Source: an uncultured Paracoccaceae bacterium
GTDB lineage: Bacteria > Pseudomonadota > Alphaproteobacteria > Rhodobacterales > Rhodobacteraceae
NCBI GenBank assembly: GCA_947497185.1
Contig: CANMFL010000004.1
Coordinates: 417,558-481,557, forward strand
Direction: 5' to 3'
Length of the DNA stretch: 64,000 nucleotides
This document shows, piece by piece, positions 28,993 to 37,714 of this stretch (position 1 is the stretch's first letter; every line of letters begins with the position of its first letter). The notes below the pieces were generated by a model. It did no database searches. It was not told where the DNA came from and saw only the letters and a list, made by a program, of their open reading frames with translations. A program made the position numbers and the translations under genes.

Positions 28993-29591
28993 TGGTTTGC
29001 GTCCAACGTGCAGCAGCCGGATTGGACGTAATTGCCGTCTGGTGCTTCGGTAAATAGGGTCGCTTTACAGCCAAATTCACGGTCCGACATGCCGTCGCCG
29101 CAGTAGCCTTTTTGCACGATCAGTGTCCGGTTTAAGGTGGGTCCCTCTTGGAATACGGCCATCGCGCCGTTCAGCGCGCCCATGTCTTGGGTCATTTCCA
29201 GATCGCGACGTCCAAACCCAAGCTCGTGGTATTCATCCCCGCGCGTTGTCACGTTGAGCGTCCAGAATGGTTCGGTCCCTAAGCAGGTCATTGGGCGGGG
29301 AAACGCATTTTCATCTTGGTGGTCAGAGCGTTCAAGATATCGCATCGCGACCCAACCGTTGCGTTCGCCCATACCGACGAAACCCCATGCGCCGTCAGAA
29401 CTGGTCGAGATCACTTCAATGTTCAGCGTGTATGGCCCGTATTCCCCGATGATTTCAGCAGACGCATCCGGCTTTGCGCGAATGTTGAGCGTATCGTCAG
29501 CTGCAACACCGCGGGTCACGAAATGCGCAGGCAGTGTGTCGGCGACCACAGGCGAGGCGCAAAGGAGAAGGAATACGAATGCTTTGATCAC
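28989..29591 (-). CDS. Exported protein with SH3-like domain and a COG3650-like C-terminal domain
   Basis: The 200-residue protein has a signal peptide (about 1-17). Residues 20-85 resemble a bacterial SH3 domain, with DTLNIRAKPDASAEIIGEYG and GWVAMRYL. The C-terminal half has CLGTEPFWTLN near 103-113, a motif I associate with a family of small periplasmic or membrane-linked proteins of unknown function, plus cysteines near the end. The start overlaps the ABC-2 permease stop, so the two genes are coupled, but the pairing may be only positional. Confidence 0.75.
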   Translation of the reverse strand: MIKAFVFLLLCASPVVADTLPAHFVTRGVAADDTLNIRAKPDASAEIIGEYGPYTLNIEVISTSSDGAWGFVGMGERNGWVAMRYLERSDHQDENAFPRPMTCLGTEPFWTLNVTTRGDEYHELGFGRRDLEMTQDMGALNGAMAVFQEGPTLNRTLIVQKGYCGDGMSDREFGCKATLFTEAPDGNYVQSGCCTLDANH

Positions 29592-30409
29592 CGTCCTGCA
29601 CTCCAGCTGACTGATGCGTTTTTACGAGTGTAAAATTCAGCCATCAGCCCGATCATGATCAGGCCTGCGCTGACGTACAGCGGATATGTCCACGAGCTAA
29701 AGTGCGGATTGTAATGTAAAAAGATAAAGCCACGCGCCTGATCAATCGCATGAAATAGCGGGTTCCAATCGAACAGGACCAGCATTGAGGATGGCAAAGA
29801 GTTCGCCACAAACATCTTGCCCGACGCGATCATGTTCGCCCGCGAGTAGATGTTTGATCCGATGGTCGCAAAACCGGGTGCCCAAGGCTTGATCGCGAGG
29901 AAAATCATGCCAACGCCAACGCCGGAAATCCATGCAATCAGGACCATCCCGTAAGCGCCAACCATGTTGTCGATCACCACGGGCGTCACCGCCACGTGGT
30001 AGATGAATAGCACCGTCACCAATGAAAGCGTCTGCAAATATAGCGAGGATAGTGCCGCCGCCGAGATGCTGATTGCGGTGTTCATCGGGGCGTGCTGCAT
30101 CATCGGCGACGCGGGGCCTTCGGACCCGACGACAGCGCCCATCGCTTTGGTATGCGTGAGGAACAGGAAAATGCCGGACATAATATAGAGTAGAAAGTCG
30201 CCACGGATCGCGCTGCCGCGCATACCGAGAAACAGAAAGAGCAAAAAGAAGGTCAGCACAAAGATGACCGTTTGCACCATGTTCATCAACAGCCCGATAA
30301 AGGCGTTACGATGATCTTTGCGAACTTCGCGCACGGTGGCATGATAGATCAACTCTAACATGCCTAAAACTGTGCGGGACCGCGTTTGTCGGGTCTCTAC
30401 TTGGAACAT
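29588..30409 (-). CDS. ABC-2 type permease, polysaccharide-export (KpsM/Wzm) type
   Basis: The 273-residue inner-membrane protein has six hydrophobic segments. Its amphipathic N terminus with VREVRKDHRNAFIGL (about 27-41) is typical of ABC-2 permeases that export capsule, O-antigen or other polysaccharides. SPMMQHAPM near 101-109 and FDWNPLFHAIDQARGF near 217-232 fit the KpsM-like group. No ATPase partner gene lies next to it, so the cognate KpsT-like subunit must be encoded elsewhere. The SH3-like protein gene overlaps its end. Divergent from cysQ and close to the glycosyltransferase block. Confidence 0.85.
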   Translation of the reverse strand: MFQVETRQTRSRTVLGMLELIYHATVREVRKDHRNAFIGLLMNMVQTVIFVLTFFLLFLFLGMRGSAIRGDFLLYIMSGIFLFLTHTKAMGAVVGSEGPASPMMQHAPMNTAISISAAALSSLYLQTLSLVTVLFIYHVAVTPVVIDNMVGAYGMVLIAWISGVGVGMIFLAIKPWAPGFATIGSNIYSRANMIASGKMFVANSLPSSMLVLFDWNPLFHAIDQARGFIFLHYNPHFSSWTYPLYVSAGLIMIGLMAEFYTRKNASVSWSAGR

Positions 30410-30565
30410 GAGGCGAAATCCTGCTCGTTTGGGTGTGTTTTGGCGCGTTGTAGAGAAAGGTCTAACACGAAATTCTTGAAGTCTCGTTAGCGTACGATCA
30501 TAAAGCTGGAAACTTTAATTTTCAACGTTCCCAGTGATTGCTGGTTCGAATTGATAGGTACTTTG

Positions 30566-31363
30566 ATGGATTATGATCTTCTCACAACAGTGATGCGCCG
30601 CCTTTCTTTGGAAGCGGGGGATAAGATCATGGAAATCTACAACGGGCCGGACTTTGAAGTAAAATCCAAAAGCGACGACAGCCCAGTGACGATTGCGGAC
30701 GAAGCAGCAGACGCGATTATCAGCGACGGGTTGCGCAAAGTGTTCCCTGATGTCGCCTTGGTGACAGAAGAACAGGCCGCATCGCATGCGGTGACAGCCA
30801 ACACGTTTTTAATTGTTGATCCGTTGGATGGCACAAAAGAGTTCATCAACCGTCGCGGCGATTTCACGGTAAACATCGCATATGTCGTGGATGGCGTGCC
30901 TGTGCGCGGCGTTGTTTATGCGCCAGCGAAAGGCCGGATGTTCTTTACCGATGCCGATGGTGTGTCCGTCGAAGAAATGGGCGATTTCGCAAAAGACACG
31001 ATTGGTGAACTAAAGCCGATCAAAGTCACGACCCCTGATAACGATGCACTGATGGTCGTCGCGTCCAAGTCGCACCGCGATCAAGCAACCGACGATTATA
31101 TCAACAAATACAACGTTAAAGACATGAAAAGTGCGGGATCGTCGCTGAAATTCTGTCTCGTCGCAACTGGCGAAGCGGACATCTACCCGCGCGTTGGCCG
31201 CACGATGGAATGGGACACAGCCGCAGGTCACGCGGTTTTGACAGGTGCTGGTGGTGACGTCGTGCGTTTCGATGATCACACGCCGCTGCGCTACGGAAAA
31301 GAGATTTTCGCGAACCCGTTTTTCATCGCATATGCGCCGGGTGTGACGCTTCAAAAACCGTGA
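30566..31363 (+). CDS. cysQ: 3'(2'),5'-bisphosphate nucleotidase CysQ
   Basis: CysQ removes phosphate from 3'-phosphoadenosine 5'-phosphate (PAP), the by-product of PAPS-dependent sulfate reduction and sulfotransferases. The lithium-sensitive phosphatase motifs are present: EE at 68-69, VDPLDGTKEF at 84-93, and the later WDTAAGHAVL motif near 217. The frame is open to a TTG at 30551; the ATG at 30566 gives a normal 265-residue protein. A terminator overlaps the stop codon, so it is its own transcription unit. A sulfotransferase gene lies 5 kb downstream. Confidence 0.94.
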   Translation: MDYDLLTTVMRRLSLEAGDKIMEIYNGPDFEVKSKSDDSPVTIADEAADAIISDGLRKVFPDVALVTEEQAASHAVTANTFLIVDPLDGTKEFINRRGDFTVNIAYVVDGVPVRGVVYAPAKGRMFFTDADGVSVEEMGDFAKDTIGELKPIKVTTPDNDALMVVASKSHRDQATDDYINKYNVKDMKSAGSSLKFCLVATGEADIYPRVGRTMEWDTAAGHAVLTGAGGDVVRFDDHTPLRYGKEIFANPFFIAYAPGVTLQKP

Positions 31364-31378
31364 CGCGGTTTTAATTTT
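31354..31378 (+). terminator. Intrinsic terminator of cysQ
   Basis: AAAACCG (31354-31360) pairs perfectly with CGGTTTT (31366-31372) around a five-base loop that contains the cysQ stop codon. AATTTT follows. The hairpin therefore ends the cysQ message at its own stop and separates it from galU. Confidence 0.75.
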
Positions 31379-31513
31379 GCAGAAAACTTAACGCTTTATA
31401 GTCGCTTAACGCCTAATTTTCCCCACTAAAATGGGTGAGTTAGCCCTTTAAGCGAATCCATCTACGTTGCATCATCACATTGCGTTTTACCTAAGGAAAT
31501 TGGAGTGGACACC

Positions 31514-32407
31514 ATGAAGAGAAAAGTCACCAAGGCAATTTTCCCTGTTGCTGGCATGGGGACGCGGTTCCTGCCCGCGACAAAGTCCGTTCCAAAAGAA
31601 ATCATGACATTGGTGGACAAACCGCTGGTGCAATACGCGATTGACGAGGCTCGCGAGGCCGGAATCAAAGAGTTTATCTTTGTGACGTCGCGCGGCAAAG
31701 GCGCGTTGGAAGACTACTTTGACCACTCACCGCAACTGGAACAATCCCTGCGGAAGGCTGGCAAGCTGGACCTGTTGGATATTTTGAAATCGACCAACAT
31801 GGATAGCGGCGCAATTGCCTATATTCGCCAGCACAAGGCGCTGGGTCTCGGCCACGCGGTATGGTGTGCCCGTCGTTTGATCGGCAACGAACCTTTTGCT
31901 GTGATGTTGCCTGACGATGTGATCGCGGGCGAAACCGGCTGCTTGAAGCAGATGATCGACGCCTACGAAGAAACCGGTGGCGCAATGGTTGCCACGATGG
32001 AAGTCGCACCAGAAGCCACGTCGTCTTATGGTATTCTTGATGCGGATAACGATGGCAGCCAACTTGTGAAAGCGCGCGGCATGGTTGAAAAACCTGCGGC
32101 TGGTGAAGCACCGTCGAACCTTGCTGTGATTGGTCGCTATATTATCACGCCGAAGGTGTTGAATAACCTTAGCAAAATCTCCGAAGGCGCTGGCGGTGAA
32201 TTGCAGCTGACCGACGCGATTGCGCAAGAGATCGTCGAAGGGCGTGACGTGTTCGGGTTTAAGTTCAAAGGCGAACGCTACGATTGCGGCTCAAAAGCTG
32301 GGTTCTTGCAAGCTACGGTAGCATTTGCGTTGGCGCGGCCTGAATTGCGCGATGAGCTTTCCGCGTATCTGCGCGAAACGGTCGCCCCACAAATCGCGGC
32401 TGACTAA
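31514..32407 (+). CDS. galU: UTP-glucose-1-phosphate uridylyltransferase GalU
   Basis: GalU makes UDP-glucose, the sugar donor for exopolysaccharide, lipopolysaccharide and other glycans. The nucleotidyltransferase signature GMGTRFLPATKSVPKE lies near residues 13-28, with VMLPDDVI at about 130 and the downstream YDCGSKAGFLQA motif near 257. The length of 297 is normal. The frame begins with GTG at 31505; the ATG at 31514 has GGAG (31502-31505) at good spacing and is preferred. It heads a run of five same-strand glycan genes. Confidence 0.96.
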   Translation: MKRKVTKAIFPVAGMGTRFLPATKSVPKEIMTLVDKPLVQYAIDEAREAGIKEFIFVTSRGKGALEDYFDHSPQLEQSLRKAGKLDLLDILKSTNMDSGAIAYIRQHKALGLGHAVWCARRLIGNEPFAVMLPDDVIAGETGCLKQMIDAYEETGGAMVATMEVAPEATSSYGILDADNDGSQLVKARGMVEKPAAGEAPSNLAVIGRYIITPKVLNNLSKISEGAGGELQLTDAIAQEIVEGRDVFGFKFKGERYDCGSKAGFLQATVAFALARPELRDELSAYLRETVAPQIAAD

Positions 32408-32410
32408 CCC

Positions 32411-33433
32411 TTGCACGGGTCGTCCGCTTTGCAGGCTTATCGATTGCGGATCAAACGCAAGCGATTCCTGCTGCGGGCTTGGCGGAAACGCACACAACTG
32501 CGGTTGGTGATGGATCGGACGGAGCAAATCGCGCCGTCCGATATTTTGTGTTTCGTGACATTGCGAAATGAAGCCCTGAGGCTACCGTTCTTTCTGGATC
32601 ATCATCGGCGGCTCGGTGTGCGCCATTTCTTCGTTGTGGATAATGGCAGCGATGACGGTTCAACTGAACTTCTGAAATCACAACCGGATGTGTCGCTTTG
32701 GCGGACTGACGATAGCTATAAATTATCGCGGTTCGGCATGGATTGGCTGACGTGGTTGCAGATGCAATATGGCGCTGGGCACTGGTGTCTGACCGTCGAT
32801 GCAGACGAGGCGTTGATCTATCCGGATTGGGAAAATCGCGGGTTATCGGATTTGACGGGCTGGCTGGCTGATCGAAAGGTGCGGTCGTTTGGCGCGATGA
32901 TGTTGGATCTATACCCAAAAGGGCCGCTTTCCGCGCAGCCCTATGTGGCGGGCGATGATCCGAGCAAAGCACTGGGTTGGTTTGATGCGGATAACTACCG
33001 CCGCACCCGAAACCCAAAGTTTCAAAGCGAATGGATTCAAGGCGGCGTGCGCGATCGCGTCTTTTTTCAAGATCGACCAGAACGTGCCCCGACGCTGAAC
33101 AAAGTCCCGCTGGTCCATTGGAAAAAGGGCTACGCATATGTGACGTCGACCCATCATATGCTGCCCCGCAAGCTAAACCACGTATTTGATACGCAGGTTG
33201 ACGGGCTGCCGTCCGGTGTTCTGCTGCACAGTAAATTTCTGAACACCATTGGCGCAAAATCAGCAGAGGAACGGGGTAGGCGTCAACACTTTGAAAACTC
33301 TGATCTTTATGAAGATTACTATCAATCCCTGATCGACGACGTCGATTTGTGGTATGATGGGTCAACGCAATATCAGGGCTGGGAGCAGCTGGTTGCGTGT
33401 AAACTGATGTCAAAAGGCGACTGGTCGGCGTGA
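32411..33433 (+). CDS. Glycosyltransferase, GT2-type (Glyco_tranf_2_4 family), first of two paralogs
   Basis: The protein resembles the GT2-like family that begins CFVTLRNEALRLPFFL and has VDNGSDDGST near residues 75-84. A VDADEAL motif near 134 is the likely metal-binding DxD. The sequence IQGGVRDRVFF and the HHMLPRKLN region are shared with the next gene, to which it is clearly paralogous. Before the catalytic domain is a strongly basic segment, YRLRIKRKRFLLRAWRKR (about 10-27). The start is uncertain: TTG at 32411 directly after the galU stop, or TTG at 32429; neither has a good ribosome-binding site. Product sugar is unknown. Confidence 0.8.
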   Translation: MHGSSALQAYRLRIKRKRFLLRAWRKRTQLRLVMDRTEQIAPSDILCFVTLRNEALRLPFFLDHHRRLGVRHFFVVDNGSDDGSTELLKSQPDVSLWRTDDSYKLSRFGMDWLTWLQMQYGAGHWCLTVDADEALIYPDWENRGLSDLTGWLADRKVRSFGAMMLDLYPKGPLSAQPYVAGDDPSKALGWFDADNYRRTRNPKFQSEWIQGGVRDRVFFQDRPERAPTLNKVPLVHWKKGYAYVTSTHHMLPRKLNHVFDTQVDGLPSGVLLHSKFLNTIGAKSAEERGRRQHFENSDLYEDYYQSLIDDVDLWYDGSTQYQGWEQLVACKLMSKGDWSA

Positions 33434-33573
33434 TCTATGCCGCTAAACCTTGTTTAATCTCAGGGTGTTGCTATTGATTGTTTCCAATTAGTAATCCGTT
33501 TTGAATTGACGCAATCAGCTATTAACAGAATTTGCGTATCATCTCTCCGGAACCGAATAGTAACGAGGCACGG

Positions 33574-34584
33574 TTGAGCGTTTGGTCATCATATCGGCTA
33601 CGATTGAAGCGAAAGCGATTTAAAGTGCGCGCTCGCCGCAAAAGTCGTGAGCTGCGCTCGCTTGCCAATCGTACCAGTGAAATCCGGCCCAACGATATTC
33701 TGCTATTCTGCACGATGCGGAACGAAGATGTGCGCATCCCGTATTTTCTGCGCTATTACCGCGAGTTAGGTGTCGATCATTTTATTTTCGTCGACAATGG
33801 CAGTAGTGATGGCGGCGCTGAATATCTGGCCAAGCAGCCGGACGTTTCAATCTGGTCCACAACCGCCAGTTACAAAAAATCCCGCTTTGGGCTAGATTGG
33901 CTGACCTATCTTCAGATGCGATATGCGGACGGGCATTGGACGCTGACCGTTGATGTCGACGAATTTTTCGTCTTTCCGTTCTGTGATACGCGGCCTGTGC
34001 GTGCGTTGACCGATTGGCTGGATAGCTCGAACATTCGGTCCTTTGGCGCGATGATGTTGGATATGTACCCCAAGGGTAAAGTGACAGACACGCCATACCA
34101 ACGCGATACGAATCCGCTGGATATCGCCCCTTGGTTTGACGCCGGAAACTACACGATTAGTCGGAATGACCAGTTCCGGAACCTGTGGATTCAAGGTGGG
34201 CCACGTGCGCGTGTCTTTTTTGCAGATAGGCCGAAAAGTGCGCCTGCACTAAACAAAGTACCGCTGGTGAAATGGTCCAGCGATTACACATACGTCAGCT
34301 CAACACACATGCTGCTGCCGCGCGGTCTGAACCTCGTCTATGACGAATGGGGTGGCGAAAAAGCGTCGGGCGTTTTACTGCACATGAAATTCCTCGACAC
34401 GTTGGGTGCAAAGGCCGCAGAAGAATTATCGCGCGGTGAACACTACGCAGGTAGCGCCGAATACGCCGCCTATGCAGAGGGCTTGAAAACCAGCCCCGAA
34501 CTTTGGTGCAAATGGAGCGAAAAGTACATCAATTGGCGCCAACTTGAGATTCTCGGCATCATGTCCAAAGGAAACTGGGCATGA
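33574..34584 (+). CDS. Glycosyltransferase, GT2-type, second paralog
   Basis: This 336-residue protein is paralogous to the gene before it along its whole length. It shares a basic start (YRLRLKRKRFKVRARRK), LFCTMRNEDVRIPYFLRYY, VDNGSSDGG, VDVDEFFVF and MMLDMYPKGK. It has the same presumed DxD site. The start is TTG at 33574 with GAGG at 33565-33568; the frame is open upstream to 33532 but that would precede the shared basic motif. It overlaps the GT14-type gene by four bases. The pair may add the same or successive sugars. Confidence 0.85.
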   Translation: MSVWSSYRLRLKRKRFKVRARRKSRELRSLANRTSEIRPNDILLFCTMRNEDVRIPYFLRYYRELGVDHFIFVDNGSSDGGAEYLAKQPDVSIWSTTASYKKSRFGLDWLTYLQMRYADGHWTLTVDVDEFFVFPFCDTRPVRALTDWLDSSNIRSFGAMMLDMYPKGKVTDTPYQRDTNPLDIAPWFDAGNYTISRNDQFRNLWIQGGPRARVFFADRPKSAPALNKVPLVKWSSDYTYVSSTHMLLPRGLNLVYDEWGGEKASGVLLHMKFLDTLGAKAAEELSRGEHYAGSAEYAAYAEGLKTSPELWCKWSEKYINWRQLEILGIMSKGNWA

Positions 34585-36284
34585 GTAGCGTCGGCATTGT
34601 CATATTAGTTCACACGGCGTTTGATCGGGCTGAACAGGTCATCCGGCACTGGGTCAAAGGTGACTGTCCTGTTGTGGTTCACGTCGATTCCAGCGTGCCG
34701 AACGGGACGTACAAAGCGTTCGAGCGTAAGCTGAAGCCACTGAAAACTGTCAAGTTTTCGAAACGATACCGCTGCGAATGGGGTACGTGGGGCATGGTCG
34801 CCGCGACGCAAAATACGTCCGAAATGATGCTGACCAGTTTTCCTGATGTGCGCCACGTTTACCTTGCTTCTGGCTCGTGCCTACCGCTGCGCCCTGTCGA
34901 AGAATTGCGCACGTATCTCGATGGTCGCCCGCGCACAGATTTTATCGAAAGCGCGACAACGGCGGACGTACCTTGGACGGTCGGTGGTCTGGATAAAGAA
35001 CGCTTCACGCTGCGGTTTCCGTTTTCGTGGAAAAAGCATCGGCGTTTGTTTGATGGGTACGTCCGTCTTCAACGGCGTTTCCGGTTCAAACGGCATATCC
35101 CGTCCGGTCTCGTGCCGCACATGGGTTCGCAGTGGTGGTGCCTGACGCGGCAAACGTTGTCCGCGATCCTGCAAGATCCGGATCGGCCTGCGTATGATTC
35201 CTACTTCAAAAAGGTCTGGATCCCTGACGAAAGCTATTTCCAGACGCTTGTGCGGCTCTATTCCCCGCACATCGAAAGCCGTTCGCTGACCCTGTCTAAA
35301 TTCGACTTTCAGGGTAAACCGCACATTTTTTACGATGACCATCTGCAATTGCTGCGGCGGTCTGACTGCTTTGTTGCGCGTAAGGCGTGGCCGCATGCGA
35401 ACAGGCTTTACAATACATTCCTGAACCCCGATCCGGCAGCGTTTAAGGCGGCGGAACCCAATCCCGGCAAGATAGACCGCATTTTTGCAAAAGCGGTGGA
35501 TCGTCGCACTTTAGGACGTCCGGGGCTGTATATGCAAAGCCGCTGGCCGCGTATGGATCGCGAAAACGGGCTGACATCGTCGCCTTATTCCGTGTTCGAA
35601 GGCTTTGTTGAACTGTTCGAGAATTTCGAATTTTGGCTTGCCAAAGAAACCGGCGCACGTGTGCATGGACATCTATATCACCCCGAAAAAGCGATGTTTG
35701 ACGGGCGGCAGGATTATTTTCAAGGCGCGTTGTCGAACAGTGCGATTTTGCGGGACTACCAGCCGCATATGTTCCTGACGAATCTGATATGGAACACACG
35801 TGGCGAACGACAGGCGTTCCAATTTGGCCCCGACGACAATCAAAAGGTTGCACCGTCCTTTATTCGGGATCGTAACGCGCAAGTCTCTGTAATTTCAGGC
35901 GCTTGGGCTGTTCCGCTGTTCCTATCGAACCGTAACTTCGCTGACATTCGCATTGATGCCGCGCGAATGCAGCAGGTTGAAACGGCACATTTGAACGCGC
36001 TGCGCGCGGCAGACACCAAGGCGCGTGTGCGGATTTGGACGATGGCCGATTTCATCGATAGCCCGATGGAAGCGTTGCAAACGATCGTCGATGAAATGAC
36101 CGGAAAATCAGTACGCACCGTGACAGAAGCACCGCGCATGGTAGATTTGCAAGGCTTTGGGCAGTTCTTGCAGAACCTCAAAAACCAAGGGATGCACCCC
36201 TATTTGATGGGCGACTTCCCCGTCGAAAATGCAATACCAGCGCCGAAATCCACCACCCGTAAACCCTATTTGGTACGTAAATAA
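34581..36284 (+). CDS. GT14-type (core-2/I-branching-like) glycosyltransferase with extended C-terminal region
   Basis: The first ~270 residues resemble the branching beta-1,6-N-acetylglucosaminyltransferase family (GT14): GIVILVHTAFDRAEQVIRHW, VVVHVDSS, VYLASGSCLPLRP and DFIESATTADVPW. The remaining ~300 residues, from about 290, are an extra region of unknown role that I associate with Rhodobacteraceae-specific proteins of this family. No signal peptide or membrane helix is apparent, so it should work on the cytoplasmic side. It overlaps the neighbours at both ends, by four bases and one base. The actual acceptor cannot be deduced. Confidence 0.82.
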   Translation: MSSVGIVILVHTAFDRAEQVIRHWVKGDCPVVVHVDSSVPNGTYKAFERKLKPLKTVKFSKRYRCEWGTWGMVAATQNTSEMMLTSFPDVRHVYLASGSCLPLRPVEELRTYLDGRPRTDFIESATTADVPWTVGGLDKERFTLRFPFSWKKHRRLFDGYVRLQRRFRFKRHIPSGLVPHMGSQWWCLTRQTLSAILQDPDRPAYDSYFKKVWIPDESYFQTLVRLYSPHIESRSLTLSKFDFQGKPHIFYDDHLQLLRRSDCFVARKAWPHANRLYNTFLNPDPAAFKAAEPNPGKIDRIFAKAVDRRTLGRPGLYMQSRWPRMDRENGLTSSPYSVFEGFVELFENFEFWLAKETGARVHGHLYHPEKAMFDGRQDYFQGALSNSAILRDYQPHMFLTNLIWNTRGERQAFQFGPDDNQKVAPSFIRDRNAQVSVISGAWAVPLFLSNRNFADIRIDAARMQQVETAHLNALRAADTKARVRIWTMADFIDSPMEALQTIVDEMTGKSVRTVTEAPRMVDLQGFGQFLQNLKNQGMHPYLMGDFPVENAIPAPKSTTRKPYLVRK

Positions 36285-37714
36285 TGTCTCGTTTTGACTA
36301 CTTTGTTGTGTTCGCTGAAATGCGGACTGGGTCCAATTTTTTGGAAGCGAATATCAACAGCTTTGACGGGTTAACTTGCCATGGCGAGGCATTTAATCCA
36401 CATTTTGTTGGTTTCCCGAACGTGGATAATATCCTTGGCGTGACCCGCGACATGCGCGAGGCGGACCCGATTAGTCTGATCAATACGATCAAAACTAAGA
36501 CTCAAGGGCTGGGCGGTTTTCGGTTCTTTAATAACCACGATGCACGAGCGTTGGCCGAAATTTTACCGGACCCGCGCTGCGCCAAGATCGTCCTGACGCG
36601 CAACCCGATTGACAGCTACGTCAGCTGGAAAATCGCGAAAGCCACGGGGCAGTGGAAACTGACCAACATTAAACACGCCCGTAGCAGTCAGGTGAAATTC
36701 GACGCTGCTGAATTTGAACAACATATGGCAGACCTACAAGCGTTTCAGGTCACGCTATTGAATACGTTGCAAAAATCGGGGCAAACCGCGTTTTTTGTAG
36801 CTTACGAAGATCTGCAAGACGTTGATGTTATGAATGGGTTAGCAGCGTTTTTAGGGACGGAGTCCCGCATTGATGCGCTTGATAAAAAGCTGAAAAAGCA
36901 GAATCCAGAACCGTTGGAAGACAAACTGGTGAACTTTGACGCCATGGCGCAAGCTTTGGCCCGCATGGATCGGTTTAACCTTAATCGCACGCCGAATTTC
37001 GAACCACGTCGCGGACCAAATGTGCCGACATTTATCGCCGCGCCGCGCGCGCCGCTGCTGTACTTGCCGTTGAAGTCCGGCCCCGTGGATATCGTCACGG
37101 ATTGGCTGTCGCAACTGGATGATGGCGCAGAGGTGCTGACGAAATTCAGCCAAAAAAGCCTGCGGCAGTGGAAAGCTGCGTACACCGATCACCGCACATT
37201 TACTGTGTTGCGCCATCCATTGTCTCGGGCGCATGCAGTGTTCTGCGACCGGATTTTGTCGACGAAGAATGATAGCTTCCCAGAAATTCGCGCTAGCCTG
37301 ATCAAGCAGCACGGCGTCCCGATTCCAAAATTTGATCCGCTGCGCGATCCTGATGCTGGCTACGATACGGCCGCGCATAAGACCGCGTTTTTAGCGTTTC
37401 TCGGGTTTCTGAAAAAGAACCTCGCGGGGCAGACCAGTTTGCGCGTTGATCCCGCTTGGGCGTCGCAACTGTCGTTGCTGCAAGGTATGGCAGACTTTAC
37501 GATTCCTGATCTGATCGTGCGTGAAGACCGGATGGGTCACGATTTGGCTATTCTGGCAGCCCACATCGGTCGTGAAACGATGCCGGGTATTCCAGAGGTG
37601 ACTGACCCACATGCGCAGCGTCTCGCCGAAATCTACGATGCCGACATAGAAGCAGCCGGTCGCGATGCATATCAGCGTGATTACGTTGCGTTTGGCTTTG
37701 GGAGCTGGGCTTAA
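36284..37714 (+). CDS. Double-domain sulfotransferase
   Basis: The 476-residue protein shows two sulfotransferase-like halves. In the first, the PAPS 5'-phosphosulfate loop is RTGSN at 14-18 and the 3'-phosphate-binding motif TRNPIDSYVS is at 105-114, as in NodH/Stf0-type enzymes. In the second, VLRHPLSRA (308-316) is a good 3'-phosphate motif, but the corresponding first loop, LPLKSG (261-266), departs from the common PKTAGTT pattern. The start overlaps the GT14-type gene stop by one base, and the end overlaps ptsN on the other strand by four. A role in sulfating the glycan made by the upstream enzymes is inference. Confidence 0.85.
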   Translation: MSRFDYFVVFAEMRTGSNFLEANINSFDGLTCHGEAFNPHFVGFPNVDNILGVTRDMREADPISLINTIKTKTQGLGGFRFFNNHDARALAEILPDPRCAKIVLTRNPIDSYVSWKIAKATGQWKLTNIKHARSSQVKFDAAEFEQHMADLQAFQVTLLNTLQKSGQTAFFVAYEDLQDVDVMNGLAAFLGTESRIDALDKKLKKQNPEPLEDKLVNFDAMAQALARMDRFNLNRTPNFEPRRGPNVPTFIAAPRAPLLYLPLKSGPVDIVTDWLSQLDDGAEVLTKFSQKSLRQWKAAYTDHRTFTVLRHPLSRAHAVFCDRILSTKNDSFPEIRASLIKQHGVPIPKFDPLRDPDAGYDTAAHKTAFLAFLGFLKKNLAGQTSLRVDPAWASQLSLLQGMADFTIPDLIVREDRMGHDLAILAAHIGRETMPGIPEVTDPHAQRLAEIYDADIEAAGRDAYQRDYVAFGFGSWA

